64,000 nt of DNA from Clostridium vitabionis (GTDB taxonomy: Bacteria; Bacillota; Clostridia; Lachnospirales; Lachnospiraceae): contig NZ_JADKQA010000001.1 in assembly GCF_015351765.1 (NCBI RefSeq), forward strand, positions 876,394-940,393. The letters are read 5' to 3'. Below, one piece after another: positions 33,483 through 43,224 of this stretch (the stretch's first letter is position 1; the number at the start of each line of letters is the position of its first letter). Position numbers and translations under genes: made by a program. The notes below the pieces were generated by a model. It saw only the letters and a list, made by a program, of their open reading frames with translations. It was not told where the DNA came from and did no database searches.

Positions 33483-34347
33483 TAAAACTTACCTCCTCAA
33501 TAATTTGATTCGGGGTGGAAGCCCCGGCGGTAATACCTACGCTGCGCACAGTAATTGTCTTTTCAGGTTTTAAGTCTTTCAGTGTCTGAATGTAGTATGT
33601 AGACTTACATTTGCTCCTGCAGATTTCCACCAGTTTCCGGGTATTGGAACTGTTCTTCCCACCGATGACAATCATCGCGTCGACCCCGGAAGCGATCTGT
33701 TCTGCTTCGTCCTGCCGTTCCTGTGTTGCATTACATATCGTATTTACACAAATAACACTATAATTCATTTTCCCGATTTTTTCAACCAATTCTTCAAATT
33801 TCTTATGGTTGAATGTGGTCTGGGAAACGATCGTAATTTTTTCTCCGGGAATCAGGTCACCGGAAGCTTCAAGGGCAAGGAAATCCCCAAGATTTCCGAT
33901 CACGCGGGTTCTCTCGTCGCCCCAGCCGACGATGCCCTGGACCTCGGGGTGGTCAGGACTTCCCACGATGATCACCCGGCGCCCGTCCGCATCCGCCTGC
34001 TGCACGATCTGGTGGATTTTCTTGACAAACGGGCAGGTCACATCCACATAACGGATCCCGCGCGCGTCGAGAAGATCATAGATCCTTTTCGGGACGCCGT
34101 GAGACCGGAGAATCACGGTTCCGGAACGGACACCGAGAAGCTCTTCCTCAGACTCCAGGACTTTCACCCCGCGGCGCTCAAGGTTCGCGACAACTTCCTC
34201 GTTATGAATGATCGGCCCCCAGGTATAGATCGGCGCTTCCCCCTTCGCGAGCTGCCCCTCGACGATGTCCATCGCGCGTTTGACACCGAAGCAGAATCCG
34301 GCGCTTTTCGCGACGACGACGCGGATATCCTCTTTCTTGTCTTCCAT
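33451..34347 (-). CDS. ispH: 4-hydroxy-3-methylbut-2-enyl diphosphate reductase
   Basis: Last enzyme of the MEP isoprenoid pathway, a [4Fe-4S] enzyme making IPP and DMAPP. The protein has 298 residues. Cluster cysteines are in AGFCFGVKRA, VDVTCPFVKK and VNTICNATQERQ. Active-site parts include IIHNEEVV, LRSHGVP, the proton-donor glutamate region HPEVQGIVGW, and KNSSNTRKL with TAGASTPNQIIEEV. It ends with SFNVRRKFQGSV, which is read over the rpsA start. In many Clostridia ispH and S1 form one protein; here they are separate overlapping frames. Confidence 0.96.
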   Translation of the reverse strand: MEDKKEDIRVVVAKSAGFCFGVKRAMDIVEGQLAKGEAPIYTWGPIIHNEEVVANLERRGVKVLESEEELLGVRSGTVILRSHGVPKRIYDLLDARGIRYVDVTCPFVKKIHQIVQQADADGRRVIIVGSPDHPEVQGIVGWGDERTRVIGNLGDFLALEASGDLIPGEKITIVSQTTFNHKKFEELVEKIGKMNYSVICVNTICNATQERQDEAEQIASGVDAMIVIGGKNSSNTRKLVEICRSKCKSTYYIQTLKDLKPEKTITVRSVGITAGASTPNQIIEEVSFNVRRKFQGSV

Positions 34348-34366
34348 CCTTCTCTCCTAGAAAATA

Positions 34367-35029
34367 TCAGTGTGCCTCATAGGCGATGGCCGCGATCTGC
34401 GCCGCCACCTCCCCGGGCGTCATCTCCGAACTGTCGATCAGCACCGCGTCGTCGGCACGCCTGAGCGGGGAATTCTTCCGGTGCATATCCCGGTCGTCCC
34501 TCTCCTCAATCTCCGCCTTCACCTCGGCAAGGGACGGCTTCGGATCCTTAAGCTCCCTGTACCTTCGCTCCGCGCGCACCTGGCTGGAAGCGGTGAGGTA
34601 AATTTTCACCTTCGCGTCGGGAAGGACGACCGTCCCGATGTCCCTTCCGTCCATCACCACATTGCGCCCGGCGGCAATCTTCCGCTGGAGTTCAACGAGC
34701 TTTGTCCGGACCGGGGTCTTCGCCGCGGCGACCGAAGCCATGCGGCTGACTTCCTTGGTGCGGATGAGGGAGGAGACATTCTCCCCGTTCAGGAACACCA
34801 GAAGCTCCCCGTCCCGATCCTCGAGCGTGATGTCCACCTGCCCGCAGGCTTTCCGAACCTCATCCTCATTTTCCATATCCGTATGATTCCGGAGAAAATA
34901 CAGGGCCATCGCCCGGTACATGGCCCCGGTGTCCACATAGAGATAGTTCATCTTTTTGGCCAGCATCCTGGCGATGGTGCTTTTTCCCGCTCCGGCGGGT
35001 CCGTCGATCGCGATATTGACAGCCTGCAT
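34367..35029 (-). CDS. cmk: Cytidylate kinase
   Basis: Phosphorylates CMP and dCMP. The protein has 220 residues with P-loop IAIDGPAGAGKSTIARMLA, YVDTGAMYRAMALYFL, VVMDGRDIGTVVLPDAKVKI and a LID region AERRYRELK. GGAGG eight bases before the ATG at 35029 decides the start. It lies 19 bases upstream of ispH, giving the cmk-ispH-rpsA order common in Clostridia. Confidence 0.96.
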   Translation of the reverse strand: MQAVNIAIDGPAGAGKSTIARMLAKKMNYLYVDTGAMYRAMALYFLRNHTDMENEDEVRKACGQVDITLEDRDGELLVFLNGENVSSLIRTKEVSRMASVAAAKTPVRTKLVELQRKIAAGRNVVMDGRDIGTVVLPDAKVKIYLTASSQVRAERRYRELKDPKPSLAEVKAEIEERDDRDMHRKNSPLRRADDAVLIDSSEMTPGEVAAQIAAIAYEAH

Positions 35030-35100
35030 GCGATTTGCCTCCTTCATCCGGTGTCCGCTGCCCGAAACGCCGGAAGCCCCCGGCACCGGGCACCGACAAC

Positions 35101-35143
35101 GTGAAAATATCGGGATGACACGAAAGCCACCCCGATACTTCAC
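35101..35143 (-). terminator. Terminator of fba
   Basis: Inner stem TATCGGG / CCCGATA (35108-35114 and 35131-35137) with an outer GTGAA / TTCAC pair, followed on the minus strand by TTTTC. It lies just past the fba stop and before cmk. Confidence 0.75.
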
Positions 35144-35170
35144 TTGATCAGTGTTTCCATCATTTACCTG

Positions 35171-36109
35171 TCAGATCTTGCCCTCAGAGCCGAGAACCTC
35201 ACGGATCTTGTGCTCAACGATGGCTTTCACATTGGCACGGCCGTCAGCGATATACTGTCTCGGGTCAAAGTGATCCGGATGCTCGTTGAAATGCTGGCGG
35301 ATGCCGGCCGTCATGCCGAGGCGGAGGTCAGTATCAATATTGATCTTGCAGACAGCGCCCTTTGCCGCCTCGCGGAGCTGGTCCTCCGGAATGCCGATGG
35401 CATCCTTCAGCGCGCCGCCGTTGGCGTTGATGATCTTCACGTATTCCTGCGGAACGGAGGACGAGCCGTGAAGAACGATCGGGAAGCCCGGAAGCCTTCT
35501 GGAAACTTCCGCAAGAATGTCCAGGCGCAGCTTCGGGTTCTGGCCGAGTTTAAACTTGTATGCGCCGTGGCTTGTCCCGATGGCGATAGCCAGGGAATCC
35601 ACACCGGTGCGCTTCACAAACTCCTCAACCTGATCCGGATCGGTGTACATGGCCTTATCTGCCTCAACCGAAACCTCATCCTCGACACCGCTCAGCGTGC
35701 CCAGCTCAGCTTCAACCACAACGCCGTGTTCATGTGCGTACTCGGCAACCTTCCGGGACTCGGCGATATTCTCCTCAAACGGGTGGCCGGAGTAATCGAT
35801 CATGACCGACGTAAAGCCGTGATCCACGCAGTCCTTGCAGGTCTCAAAATCCGGGCCGTGATCCAGGTGGAGCACGATCGGAACTTCCGGATGGAGCTCT
35901 ACAGCCGCCTCAACAAGCTTTACCAGATATACGGAATTTGCATACTTTCTGGCGCCCTTGGAAGCCTGCAGGATAACCGGGGATTTCAGCTCAGCTGCCG
36001 CCTCGGTGATGCCCTGGACGATCTCCATATTGTTGATGTTGAAAGCACCGATGGCATAGCCTCCGGTATAGGCTTTCTTGAACAGTTCCGTAGAAGTAAC
36101 TAGAGCCAT
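35171..36109 (-). CDS. fba: Class II fructose-1,6-bisphosphate aldolase
   Basis: Zinc-dependent glycolytic aldolase of 312 residues. It has YAIGAFNINNMEIVQGI, the zinc histidine segment PIVLHLDHGPDFETC, SVMIDYSGHPFEENI, EAELGTLSGVEDEV, and FPIVLHGSSSVPQEYVKII with NINTDLR-like CKINIDTDLRLG. It is monocistronic, with a promoter at 36166-36194 and its own terminator. Confidence 0.95.
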   Translation of the reverse strand: MALVTSTELFKKAYTGGYAIGAFNINNMEIVQGITEAAAELKSPVILQASKGARKYANSVYLVKLVEAAVELHPEVPIVLHLDHGPDFETCKDCVDHGFTSVMIDYSGHPFEENIAESRKVAEYAHEHGVVVEAELGTLSGVEDEVSVEADKAMYTDPDQVEEFVKRTGVDSLAIAIGTSHGAYKFKLGQNPKLRLDILAEVSRRLPGFPIVLHGSSSVPQEYVKIINANGGALKDAIGIPEDQLREAAKGAVCKINIDTDLRLGMTAGIRQHFNEHPDHFDPRQYIADGRANVKAIVEHKIREVLGSEGKI

Positions 36110-36165
36110 GACTAACCGCCTTTCCGCAAAGAATACCTGTGATTTTTATTGTTCCCTGCCCTTTA

Positions 36166-36194
36166 AATTTACCGCAAAACGCACAAAATCACAA
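36166..36194 (-). promoter_or_regulatory. Promoter of fba
   Basis: TTGTGA (36189-36194), 17 bases, TAAATT (36166-36171) on the minus strand, about 55 bases upstream of the ATG and directly downstream of the long inverted repeat. Confidence 0.55.
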
Positions 36195-36208
36195 GATCGC
36201 GGGGAAAA

Positions 36209-36305
36209 TTTGTTCCTGTTCAGCACATTCGTGGGGATCGTCCGCAAAAACGGCTGCTTGCGGACGGCTTTGCGGGCTATCCCTGCGTATGTGTTGAACA
36301 GGAAC
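36209..36305. repeat. Long imperfect inverted repeat upstream of fba
   Basis: Two arms of about 26 bases (about 36210-36235 and 36279-36304; minus-strand arm starts TTCCTGTTCAACACAT, partner ends ATGTGCTGAACAGGAA) differ at four positions, most of which can form wobble pairs. Inside lies a second hairpin CGTCCGCAA / TTGCGGACG. The whole could fold as a long two-tiered RNA or cruciform. It contains no gene and lies between the transposon right end and the fba promoter. Confidence 0.75.
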
Positions 36306-36319
36306 CATGCTGTGGAGGC

Positions 36320-36480
36320 TGAACAGTATTCCCTGATCGTGAACTACTCGGTTACAAGTAACCGAGCTTCCTGTTTCAACCACTACTGCGCTGGCTACGA
36401 TGATACGTAACGGCTCGTCTTACACAGTGTCCACAGGCGTATGAGTTTGGGATATTCCATCCCTACTGTAATATTTAGTT
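36320..36480 (-). ncRNA. Probable omega RNA (reRNA) of TnpB with guide
   Basis: In IS200/IS605 elements the RNA guiding TnpB spans the 3' end of tnpB to the right end and continues into flanking DNA. Here 142 noncoding bases follow the tnpB stop and end in hairpin CTCGGTTAC / GTAACCGAG (36347-36366) and TAGTTCAC, the typical right end, at 36339. The first flanking bases on the minus strand, GATCAGGGAATACTGTTC, would be the guide. The 5' end is unknown and may lie within tnpB. Confidence 0.6.
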
Positions 36481-37617
36481 TTAGGCTACTTTAGTCAGTA
36501 GTCGTAATCCCTCACGTAAGATATTGATAGCGGCATTCTGGTCACGATTCATCGTAAGACCACAATCACATTTCATTGTGCGAATTGTGAGATCTTTCAT
36601 CTCGGGATGTATCTTGCCACAACAATGACATATTTGTGATGACGGAAACCACTTATCTACCTTGATAAGATACTTATTCCTATCAGATAGCTTGTATTCA
36701 AGCATAGACAGGAACATACCATAACCGTTATCAAGAGTAGCTTTGCCGTTACCGAAGCCATGATTTGCCATAGACCTCATGTTTAAGGATTCCACGCAAA
36801 CAACATCATACGAATTGGCTATCTTCGTAGATATTTTATGCAGGTTATCCAGACGCTGATTAGCGATATGCCTATGTATCTTATTCACTTTACGAAGTTG
36901 CTTTATATAATTATTGGACTTAACCTCGTGTTTCTTAGAGCCTTGCATACGTGATAGCTTACGCTGTGCTTTAGCAAGCTTGTTATGACTCTCACGATAA
37001 TACTTATGATTAGTACCTGTATTGCCGTTACTGTCTACATATAAGCCGTCAGAAGCATAGTCCAATCCGACAGCATTATTTTTATCAGCCACGTAAGGAT
37101 TTACGATATTCTCAAACTCAAAGAGTACAGAGATATAATATTTGCCATCAGATTCCTGTGATACGGTAGCCGATTTAATTGTCCAACTATCGTCAGGCAC
37201 ACGATGGATAACAGCTTTTACCCTTCCAATCTTAGGGAGCTTAATACATTTGTTATCTATGATAGCAACTGTGCCTTTTTGATTGTTTGTAGTATAGGAC
37301 TTACGGCTATGCTTTGCGGATTTGAATTTAGGAAAACCATTTTTCTTTTTGCGGGATTTGCTAAATGTATTGCGGAACGCTTCCTGTAAGTCCATTTGCT
37401 TATTGGCAAGAGCAAGACTATCCACTTCCCTAAGATAAGGATAATCGTTCTTATATTTGGCAGGCGTAACAGTAGGAAATTTGCCCGTAGCTTTGTAGCC
37501 GTCAATTTTATCGGAAAGCATAAGATTATAGACCTTACGACAACAGCCAAAGGTCTTAGCAAACATAACAGATTGTTCAGTTGTGGGATGCACTCTGTAT
37601 TTGATTGCTTTATTCAT
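36481..37617 (-). CDS. tnpB: TnpB RNA-guided nuclease (IS605 OrfB)
   Basis: Compact RuvC nuclease, ancestor-like to Cas12, guided by the omega RNA to cut donor-site DNA next to a transposon-specific motif. The 378 residues are full length. RuvC residues are Asp186 (GLDYASDG), Glu276 (VVCVESLNM) and Asp359 (MNRDQNAAIN). The zinc ribbon uses Cys330, Cys333, Cys350 and Cys352. The N-terminal helical and beta-barrel region includes NKQMDLQEAFRNTFSKSRKK. Start ATG overlaps the tnpA stop (ATGA). No frameshift or lost catalytic residue was seen. Confidence 0.95.
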   Translation of the reverse strand: MNKAIKYRVHPTTEQSVMFAKTFGCCRKVYNLMLSDKIDGYKATGKFPTVTPAKYKNDYPYLREVDSLALANKQMDLQEAFRNTFSKSRKKKNGFPKFKSAKHSRKSYTTNNQKGTVAIIDNKCIKLPKIGRVKAVIHRVPDDSWTIKSATVSQESDGKYYISVLFEFENIVNPYVADKNNAVGLDYASDGLYVDSNGNTGTNHKYYRESHNKLAKAQRKLSRMQGSKKHEVKSNNYIKQLRKVNKIHRHIANQRLDNLHKISTKIANSYDVVCVESLNMRSMANHGFGNGKATLDNGYGMFLSMLEYKLSDRNKYLIKVDKWFPSSQICHCCGKIHPEMKDLTIRTMKCDCGLTMNRDQNAAINILREGLRLLTKVA

Positions 37618-38027
37618 AACTGACAGTTCTTTTGCCTTTCAATATACTTTAGAATGTTTTCTTCTGATGTAGAGCCTATAGTTTCGCAGAAGTATGAGCC
37701 GTTCCAAAGTTGTCCCTTCCATAAATATTTACGCAAATCGGGATATTCTTTGAACAATGTATTACCCGAAATGCCTTTGAGATACTTTACTATCTGTGTC
37801 ACAGATATCTTAGGTGGAGCAGATACAAAACAATGCACATGGTCACTCTCACCTACTTTACAGTCTACGACAGTAAAACCCTTTTCATTGCCGATAGCCT
37901 TTAGGAGTTCATATAACCTGTTGGCTATCTCAGGTTTAAGGACTTTCCTGCGGTACTTTACGCACCATACTATATGATAATCGATGTTGTATACGCATGT
38001 TCGTGCGTGAGTGTATTTGCTATCCAT
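37614..38027 (-). CDS. tnpA: IS200-like Y1 transposase TnpA
   Basis: HUH single-strand transposase that excises and inserts the element through a tyrosine-DNA intermediate. The protein is 137 residues, normal for the family. It has the HUH motif His63-Val-His65 (ESDHVHCFVSAPP) and catalytic Tyr128 in ENILKYIERQ. YNIDYHIVWCVKYRRKVL opens the fold. The ATG at 38027 is the family start; an in-frame ATG 63 bases upstream lies in the left end and adds a non-homologous stretch. Both catalytic elements are intact. Confidence 0.94.
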   Translation of the reverse strand: MDSKYTHARTCVYNIDYHIVWCVKYRRKVLKPEIANRLYELLKAIGNEKGFTVVDCKVGESDHVHCFVSAPPKISVTQIVKYLKGISGNTLFKEYPDLRKYLWKGQLWNGSYFCETIGSTSEENILKYIERQKNCQL

Positions 38028-38116
38028 ACATATAGTATATATCAAAAGTTGCAAATACGCAACAATATACTGCATTTTTCCGTAATACATATAGTGTGTT
38101 CGGTACTATAAAATAA

Positions 38117-38158
38117 CGGGCTTTCATCTCGGCTATAAATAGCCGAGATGAAAGCCCG
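38117..38158 (-). terminator. Strong terminator of the phosphohexomutase gene
   Basis: Perfect 19-bp stem (38117-38135 and 38140-38158; CGGGCTTTCATCTCGGCTA and complement) with a four-base loop, followed on the minus strand by TTATTTTATAG. It ends 5 bases from the stop codon at 38164 and is adjacent to the transposon left end. Confidence 0.9.
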
Positions 38159-38163
38159 GTTAC

Positions 38164-39708
38164 TTAAAGGGAAAGCCTCCCCTTCGACCGGAAGAACGGC
38201 ATCACTCTGCCGAGGATTACCTCTACGCCGCCCGGATCGCGGGACTCCACGTTGACCGGAAGAACCGGGTCATGGAGAGACTTGCGAAGGAGCAGCCAGC
38301 CCTTCACCTCGGGATCGTCAAAGCTTACCCGGATGCCTTCATAATTCGGCGTCACGATATGGAACCGGGGATCCTCCCTGGCCATCGCCTCAAAATCCCG
38401 GAGCACAGCGTCGCCGTAGGCGCCGAAATCGGCACCGGCAATGTGGAAGCGGAGCTCTCTCGCCTCGGCGGGATAACGGAGGCCGGCGATCAGCGAGCGG
38501 ATATCCCGGTGCTCCCGTCGGAGCTGGGCCATGCGGATGATGATCTTCACGGCGATGTACGCGCCGTCGTCGGAGAAATGATTTTCCCGGAATGCCCCAT
38601 GCCCGGAGGTCTCGATCGCGAGCTCGCAGTCCTCGCCGTTCCGGTTGAGCTCGATTCCCTTGTCGATCACATTCTTGTAGCCCCTGCGGAAGCGCAGGTG
38701 CTTCATGTGAAGCGTCCCAACCAGGAACTCGTGGAGCTCATCAGAGGTCACCGAATCCGTGACCACCGTGGTTCCCGGTTTCTTCTCGTTGATGATGGCG
38801 GCCAGGAGCGCGATCAGCGTATTCCGGTTCACCTCGGTGCCGTCGGAAAAGACCACGGCCCCCCGGTCACCGTCGCAGTCAAAAATCACGCCGAGGTCGG
38901 CATGGCTTTCGAGCACGGCCTTGCGGATCGCGTCGATCGCTGCCGGATTTTCCGGATTGGGCACATGATTAGGAAAATGCCCGTCCGGGTCAAGGAAAGC
39001 GCTCCCGGAGATATCCGCGCCGAGCGGGGCGAGAATATCCGTGGCAAAAAAACCTGCCGCACCGTTCCCCGCGTCAACCACAATGTGCAGCCCGGCGAGG
39101 GGGTGGGTCCGGTCCTCGGCATTTACCCCGTCGATGATCAGCTGCCTCATATGTTCCGCGTAGAGGGAGACAAGGGAAAATGCCTCTGCCCCATTTCCCC
39201 CATCAGGAAGCCTGTCCGCACGGAGAATCTCCTGCGCGTCCTCCGCACCGTATTGCTCCGCGAGCTCCGCCGCCCGGTCCAGGATGGCGCGGATCTCCGC
39301 CTTCTCAAGGCCGCCCTCCTTCGTGAAGAATTTCAGCCCGTTCCGGTTGAAGGGCAGGTGGCTTGCGGTGATCATCACCGCGCCGTCAAAATCCGCCCCC
39401 GGAAGCAGGGTGGACTGGAACATGGCCGGCGTGGACACCAGGCCGCAGTCGAAGGCTTTTGCCACCGAAAGCCCGGAGAGGCAGCCAGCCTTGATCGCCT
39501 CCGCGGTGATGCGGCTGTCGTGGCCGACGCCGATCCGGAGCGCGGATTCGTCCTTCCCGCCCTTCTCCGAGAGCCATCCGGCGTAAGCCCGGCAGATAAA
39601 CGCCGCAAGGGATGGGGTGAGGTTTTTCTCCTCCCCGCCCGCTGCGAGGGCAGCCCCGCGGACGTCGCTGCCATTCTGCAGTTTCCGGAAAATTTCTTTC
39701 ACGTTCAT
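38164..39708 (-). CDS. Phosphomannomutase / phosphoglucomutase family protein
   Basis: Alpha-D-phosphohexomutase interconverting hexose 1- and 6-phosphates. The 514 residues show the phosphoserine loop ITASHLPFNRNG (Ser116), the magnesium loop GVIFDCDGDRGAVVF, the sugar-binding AIETSGHGAFRENHF and a C-terminal phosphate-binding domain with NYEGIRVSF. The longer helical N-terminus (EIFRKLQNGSDVRGAAL) puts it nearer the bacterial ManB/PMM-PGM type. Whether mannose, glucose or both are substrates cannot be told. It is followed by a very strong terminator. Confidence 0.9.
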   Translation of the reverse strand: MNVKEIFRKLQNGSDVRGAALAAGGEEKNLTPSLAAFICRAYAGWLSEKGGKDESALRIGVGHDSRITAEAIKAGCLSGLSVAKAFDCGLVSTPAMFQSTLLPGADFDGAVMITASHLPFNRNGLKFFTKEGGLEKAEIRAILDRAAELAEQYGAEDAQEILRADRLPDGGNGAEAFSLVSLYAEHMRQLIIDGVNAEDRTHPLAGLHIVVDAGNGAAGFFATDILAPLGADISGSAFLDPDGHFPNHVPNPENPAAIDAIRKAVLESHADLGVIFDCDGDRGAVVFSDGTEVNRNTLIALLAAIINEKKPGTTVVTDSVTSDELHEFLVGTLHMKHLRFRRGYKNVIDKGIELNRNGEDCELAIETSGHGAFRENHFSDDGAYIAVKIIIRMAQLRREHRDIRSLIAGLRYPAEARELRFHIAGADFGAYGDAVLRDFEAMAREDPRFHIVTPNYEGIRVSFDDPEVKGWLLLRKSLHDPVLPVNVESRDPGGVEVILGRVMPFFRSKGRLSL

Positions 39709-39763
39709 ACCTTCTCCTTTTCGTGCCGCCGGTGCAAAATTCTGCGTCCGGCACTCCGCGGGA

Positions 39764-41023
39764 TTACTCCTCCGGAGCCGCGGCGCTCATGCCGGCGAGA
39801 TGGCCGGTACTCCAGGCAATCTGCAGGTTAAAGCCGCCGGTCTCGGCGTCCAGGTCAATCATCTCCCCGGCAAAGTAGAGCCCGCGGACCAGCTTGGATT
39901 CCATCGTCGACGGGTTGATTTCCCGGCAGTTCACGCCGCCCTGCGTGATAATAGCTTCCCCGAAGCCGCGGGATGCCCGGACGGTGTACGTCACGTGCTT
40001 CATGAGGGCAGCCAGGTTCCGCCGCTCCGCCCTGGTCACCGCGTTGACCTTCCTGTCCGCGGGAATATTGCTTCTGCGGACGATCTCGGGAATCAGGGCT
40101 GCCGGGAGGAGATGGCCTAAGGAATTCGCGAAATCCCGGTTCTTCTCCCCGTCAAAATCCCGGAGGATCCTGGCGTCCAGCTCTTCCTCGGTGAGCGCCG
40201 GCTTGAGGTCGATGGAAAGTCTTAGGCTGTGCTTCCTCAGGCGCTTCGCGGCGAAGCTCGACGCGCTGAGGATAAGCGGCCCGGAGACACCGAAATGGGT
40301 GAACAGCATCTCCCCGAACCCGCGATAAACCTCCTTCTTTCCGTCGAGCATGCGGACCTCGACATTTTTCAGCGAGAGCCCCATCATCGGCGAGGTGTCC
40401 TCCTCGGTCTCCAGCGGGACGAGGGCGGGAAGAAGCTCCGTCACCCTGTGCCCGGCTTCGCGGGCCATCCGGAAGCCGTCCCCCGTGGAGCCGGTGGACG
40501 GATAGGAAAGCCCGCCGGTGGCGAGGATCAGGGCATCCGCCGGAATCTCCCGCTCTTCCTTGTCCTTTCTTCCCCGGATAAGGAGGCCGGCGATCCTTCC
40601 GTCCGTGATCTCCGGGCGGACAGCCTCCGTCTCCAGGAGGACGCGGACGCCGAGCTTCTGCATCCGCAGGGTCAGCGCCCTGGTGACATCCGAGGCGTGG
40701 TCTGAAACGGGAAATACCCGGTTTCCCCGCTCAATCTTGACCGGGAAGCCGGATTTTTCCATAAAGCCCATCATATCCTGATTATTGAAGCCGCTGAAGG
40801 CGCTGTAGAAAAACCGGGGGTTCGTGACAATCTTTTCCAGGAAACTGTCCCGCCCGGCGGCGTTGGTCAGGTTGCACCTGCCCTTGCCCGTGATGTAGAT
40901 CTTTTTTCCCGCCTTCTCATTTTTCTCGATGACGGTGACCCTCGCGCCCTGTTCCGCCGCGGCGATTGCCGCGGCCATGCCGGCCGCCCCGCAGCCGGCG
41001 ATAACAATCTGTTTCCCGCTCAT
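39764..41023 (-). CDS. HI0933/YhiN-family FAD-dependent oxidoreductase
   Basis: Flavoprotein of 419 residues whose reaction is not established in the family. The FAD dinucleotide motif is VIAGCGAAGMAAAIAAAEQGARVTVIE (start residues 6-20 decisive), followed by KKIYITGKGRCNLTN, LILATGGLSYPSTGSTGDGF and the C-terminal GLYFAGEMIDLDAETGGFNL. It overlaps the argF stop by four bases, so it is co-transcribed with argF but has no known arginine role. Confidence 0.92.
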   Translation of the reverse strand: MSGKQIVIAGCGAAGMAAAIAAAEQGARVTVIEKNEKAGKKIYITGKGRCNLTNAAGRDSFLEKIVTNPRFFYSAFSGFNNQDMMGFMEKSGFPVKIERGNRVFPVSDHASDVTRALTLRMQKLGVRVLLETEAVRPEITDGRIAGLLIRGRKDKEEREIPADALILATGGLSYPSTGSTGDGFRMAREAGHRVTELLPALVPLETEEDTSPMMGLSLKNVEVRMLDGKKEVYRGFGEMLFTHFGVSGPLILSASSFAAKRLRKHSLRLSIDLKPALTEEELDARILRDFDGEKNRDFANSLGHLLPAALIPEIVRRSNIPADRKVNAVTRAERRNLAALMKHVTYTVRASRGFGEAIITQGGVNCREINPSTMESKLVRGLYFAGEMIDLDAETGGFNLQIAWSTGHLAGMSAAAPEE

Positions 41024-41931
41024 GCGTTGTCCCGCATCAGCTTCACCATGACTGCCTTCTGCGCGTGCAGCCGGTTTTCCGCTTCCTCAAAGATCTCGTC
41101 CGCGTGGTCCTCAAACACCTTCTCGGTAATCTCGTAACCCCGGTATGCCGGCAGGCAGTGGAGAACCATCGCCCCGGGCTTTGCCAGGCCCATCAGCTCG
41201 TCATCAACCGTGTAGCCGGCAAAATCGCGAACCCTCTTCTCCTTCTGCTCCTCCATGCCCATGGATACCCACGTATCCGTGAACACGGCGTCGGCGTCGG
41301 CTGCCGCCTCCTTCGGGTCATTGGTGAAGGTGAAATCTTTATTCTGGGATGCCCACTTGAGGATCTCCGGATCCGGGCGGTAGGCTTCCGGCGTCGCCAC
41401 CGCAACCTTCATGCCCATGCGGAGGCCGCCGACAATCAGCGAATTTGCCATGTTGTCGCCATCGCCGATGTAGGTCATCTTGAGCCCGTCCAGAACGCCG
41501 TACTTTTCGCGGATGGTCATGAGATCCGCCAGCACCTGGCAGGGGTGGCAGTAGTCAGTCAGGCCGTTGATCACCGGGATGGAGCCGTACTTTGCGAGAT
41601 CTTCAACCTCCTTCTGCTCGTAGGTCCGGATCATGATCATGTTCAGATACCGGGAAAGAACTCTCGCCGTGTCCTGCACCGGCTCCCCCCTCCCGATCTG
41701 GAGGTCACGGGAAGAAAGGAACAGCGGTTGGCCGCCGAGCTGGTAGACCCCGGTCTCGAAGGAGACCCTTGTCCTGGTTGAGGATTTCTGGAAAATGAGC
41801 CCCACCGACTTTCCCGCGAGATGCGGATGGGGGATATTGTGCTTGCGCTCATATTTCAGCTGGTCAGCGAGATCAAGTACCGCTGTGATCTCCTCGGTGG
41901 ACATATCCTGTAATTTCAGCAGATTTTTCAT
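41020..41931 (-). CDS. argF: Ornithine carbamoyltransferase
   Basis: Condenses ornithine with carbamoyl phosphate to give citrulline. The 303 residues include the carbamoyl-phosphate loop FQKSSTRTRVSFETG, the HPCQVLADLMTI segment, the ornithine SMG loop in VSMGMEEQ, and the catalytic VLHCLPAYRGYEI with the HCLP cysteine. An anabolic role is inferred from position among argD, argB, argJ, argC, argH and argG. An ARG-box-like palindrome lies 20-34 bases upstream of the start. Confidence 0.97.
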   Translation of the reverse strand: MKNLLKLQDMSTEEITAVLDLADQLKYERKHNIPHPHLAGKSVGLIFQKSSTRTRVSFETGVYQLGGQPLFLSSRDLQIGRGEPVQDTARVLSRYLNMIMIRTYEQKEVEDLAKYGSIPVINGLTDYCHPCQVLADLMTIREKYGVLDGLKMTYIGDGDNMANSLIVGGLRMGMKVAVATPEAYRPDPEILKWASQNKDFTFTNDPKEAAADADAVFTDTWVSMGMEEQKEKRVRDFAGYTVDDELMGLAKPGAMVLHCLPAYRGYEITEKVFEDHADEIFEEAENRLHAQKAVMVKLMRDNA

Positions 41932-41950
41932 CGTATTTTCCTCACTTCTG

Positions 41951-41965
41951 TGTATCGATTATGCA
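41951..41965 (-). promoter_or_regulatory. ARG-box-like operator before argF
   Basis: Minus strand TGCATAATCGATACA, resembling the two palindromes upstream of argG. It lies in the argD-argF gap; the rest of that gap forms a GC-rich hairpin-prone tract (41980-42028). Confidence 0.4.
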
Positions 41966-42029
41966 ATTGCACGCACCTGTCAGGGCTGTCCGCAAAAGCC
42001 GCCTGCGGGCTGCTTTGCCCTCCTGGTGC

Positions 42030-43211
<1,182 letters not shown>

Positions 43212-43224
43212 AAGGCTCACCTCA

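Larger units (their letters stand above)
36339..38095 (-). mobile_element. IS200/IS605-type transposon with tnpA and tnpB
   Basis: Complete-looking element: subterminal left-end hairpin GTTGC / GCAAC (38048-38063), tnpA, tnpB, noncoding right end with hairpin and TTCAC. The right boundary (36339) is placed with fair confidence. The left boundary is approximate, between the tnpA upstream hairpin and the terminator at 38117. The element is visibly AT-richer than its neighbours, and both genes are intact, so recent acquisition is likely. It sits between a phosphohexomutase terminator and the fba upstream hairpin, fitting the preference of single-strand transposons for palindromic surroundings. 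Confidence 0.85.
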
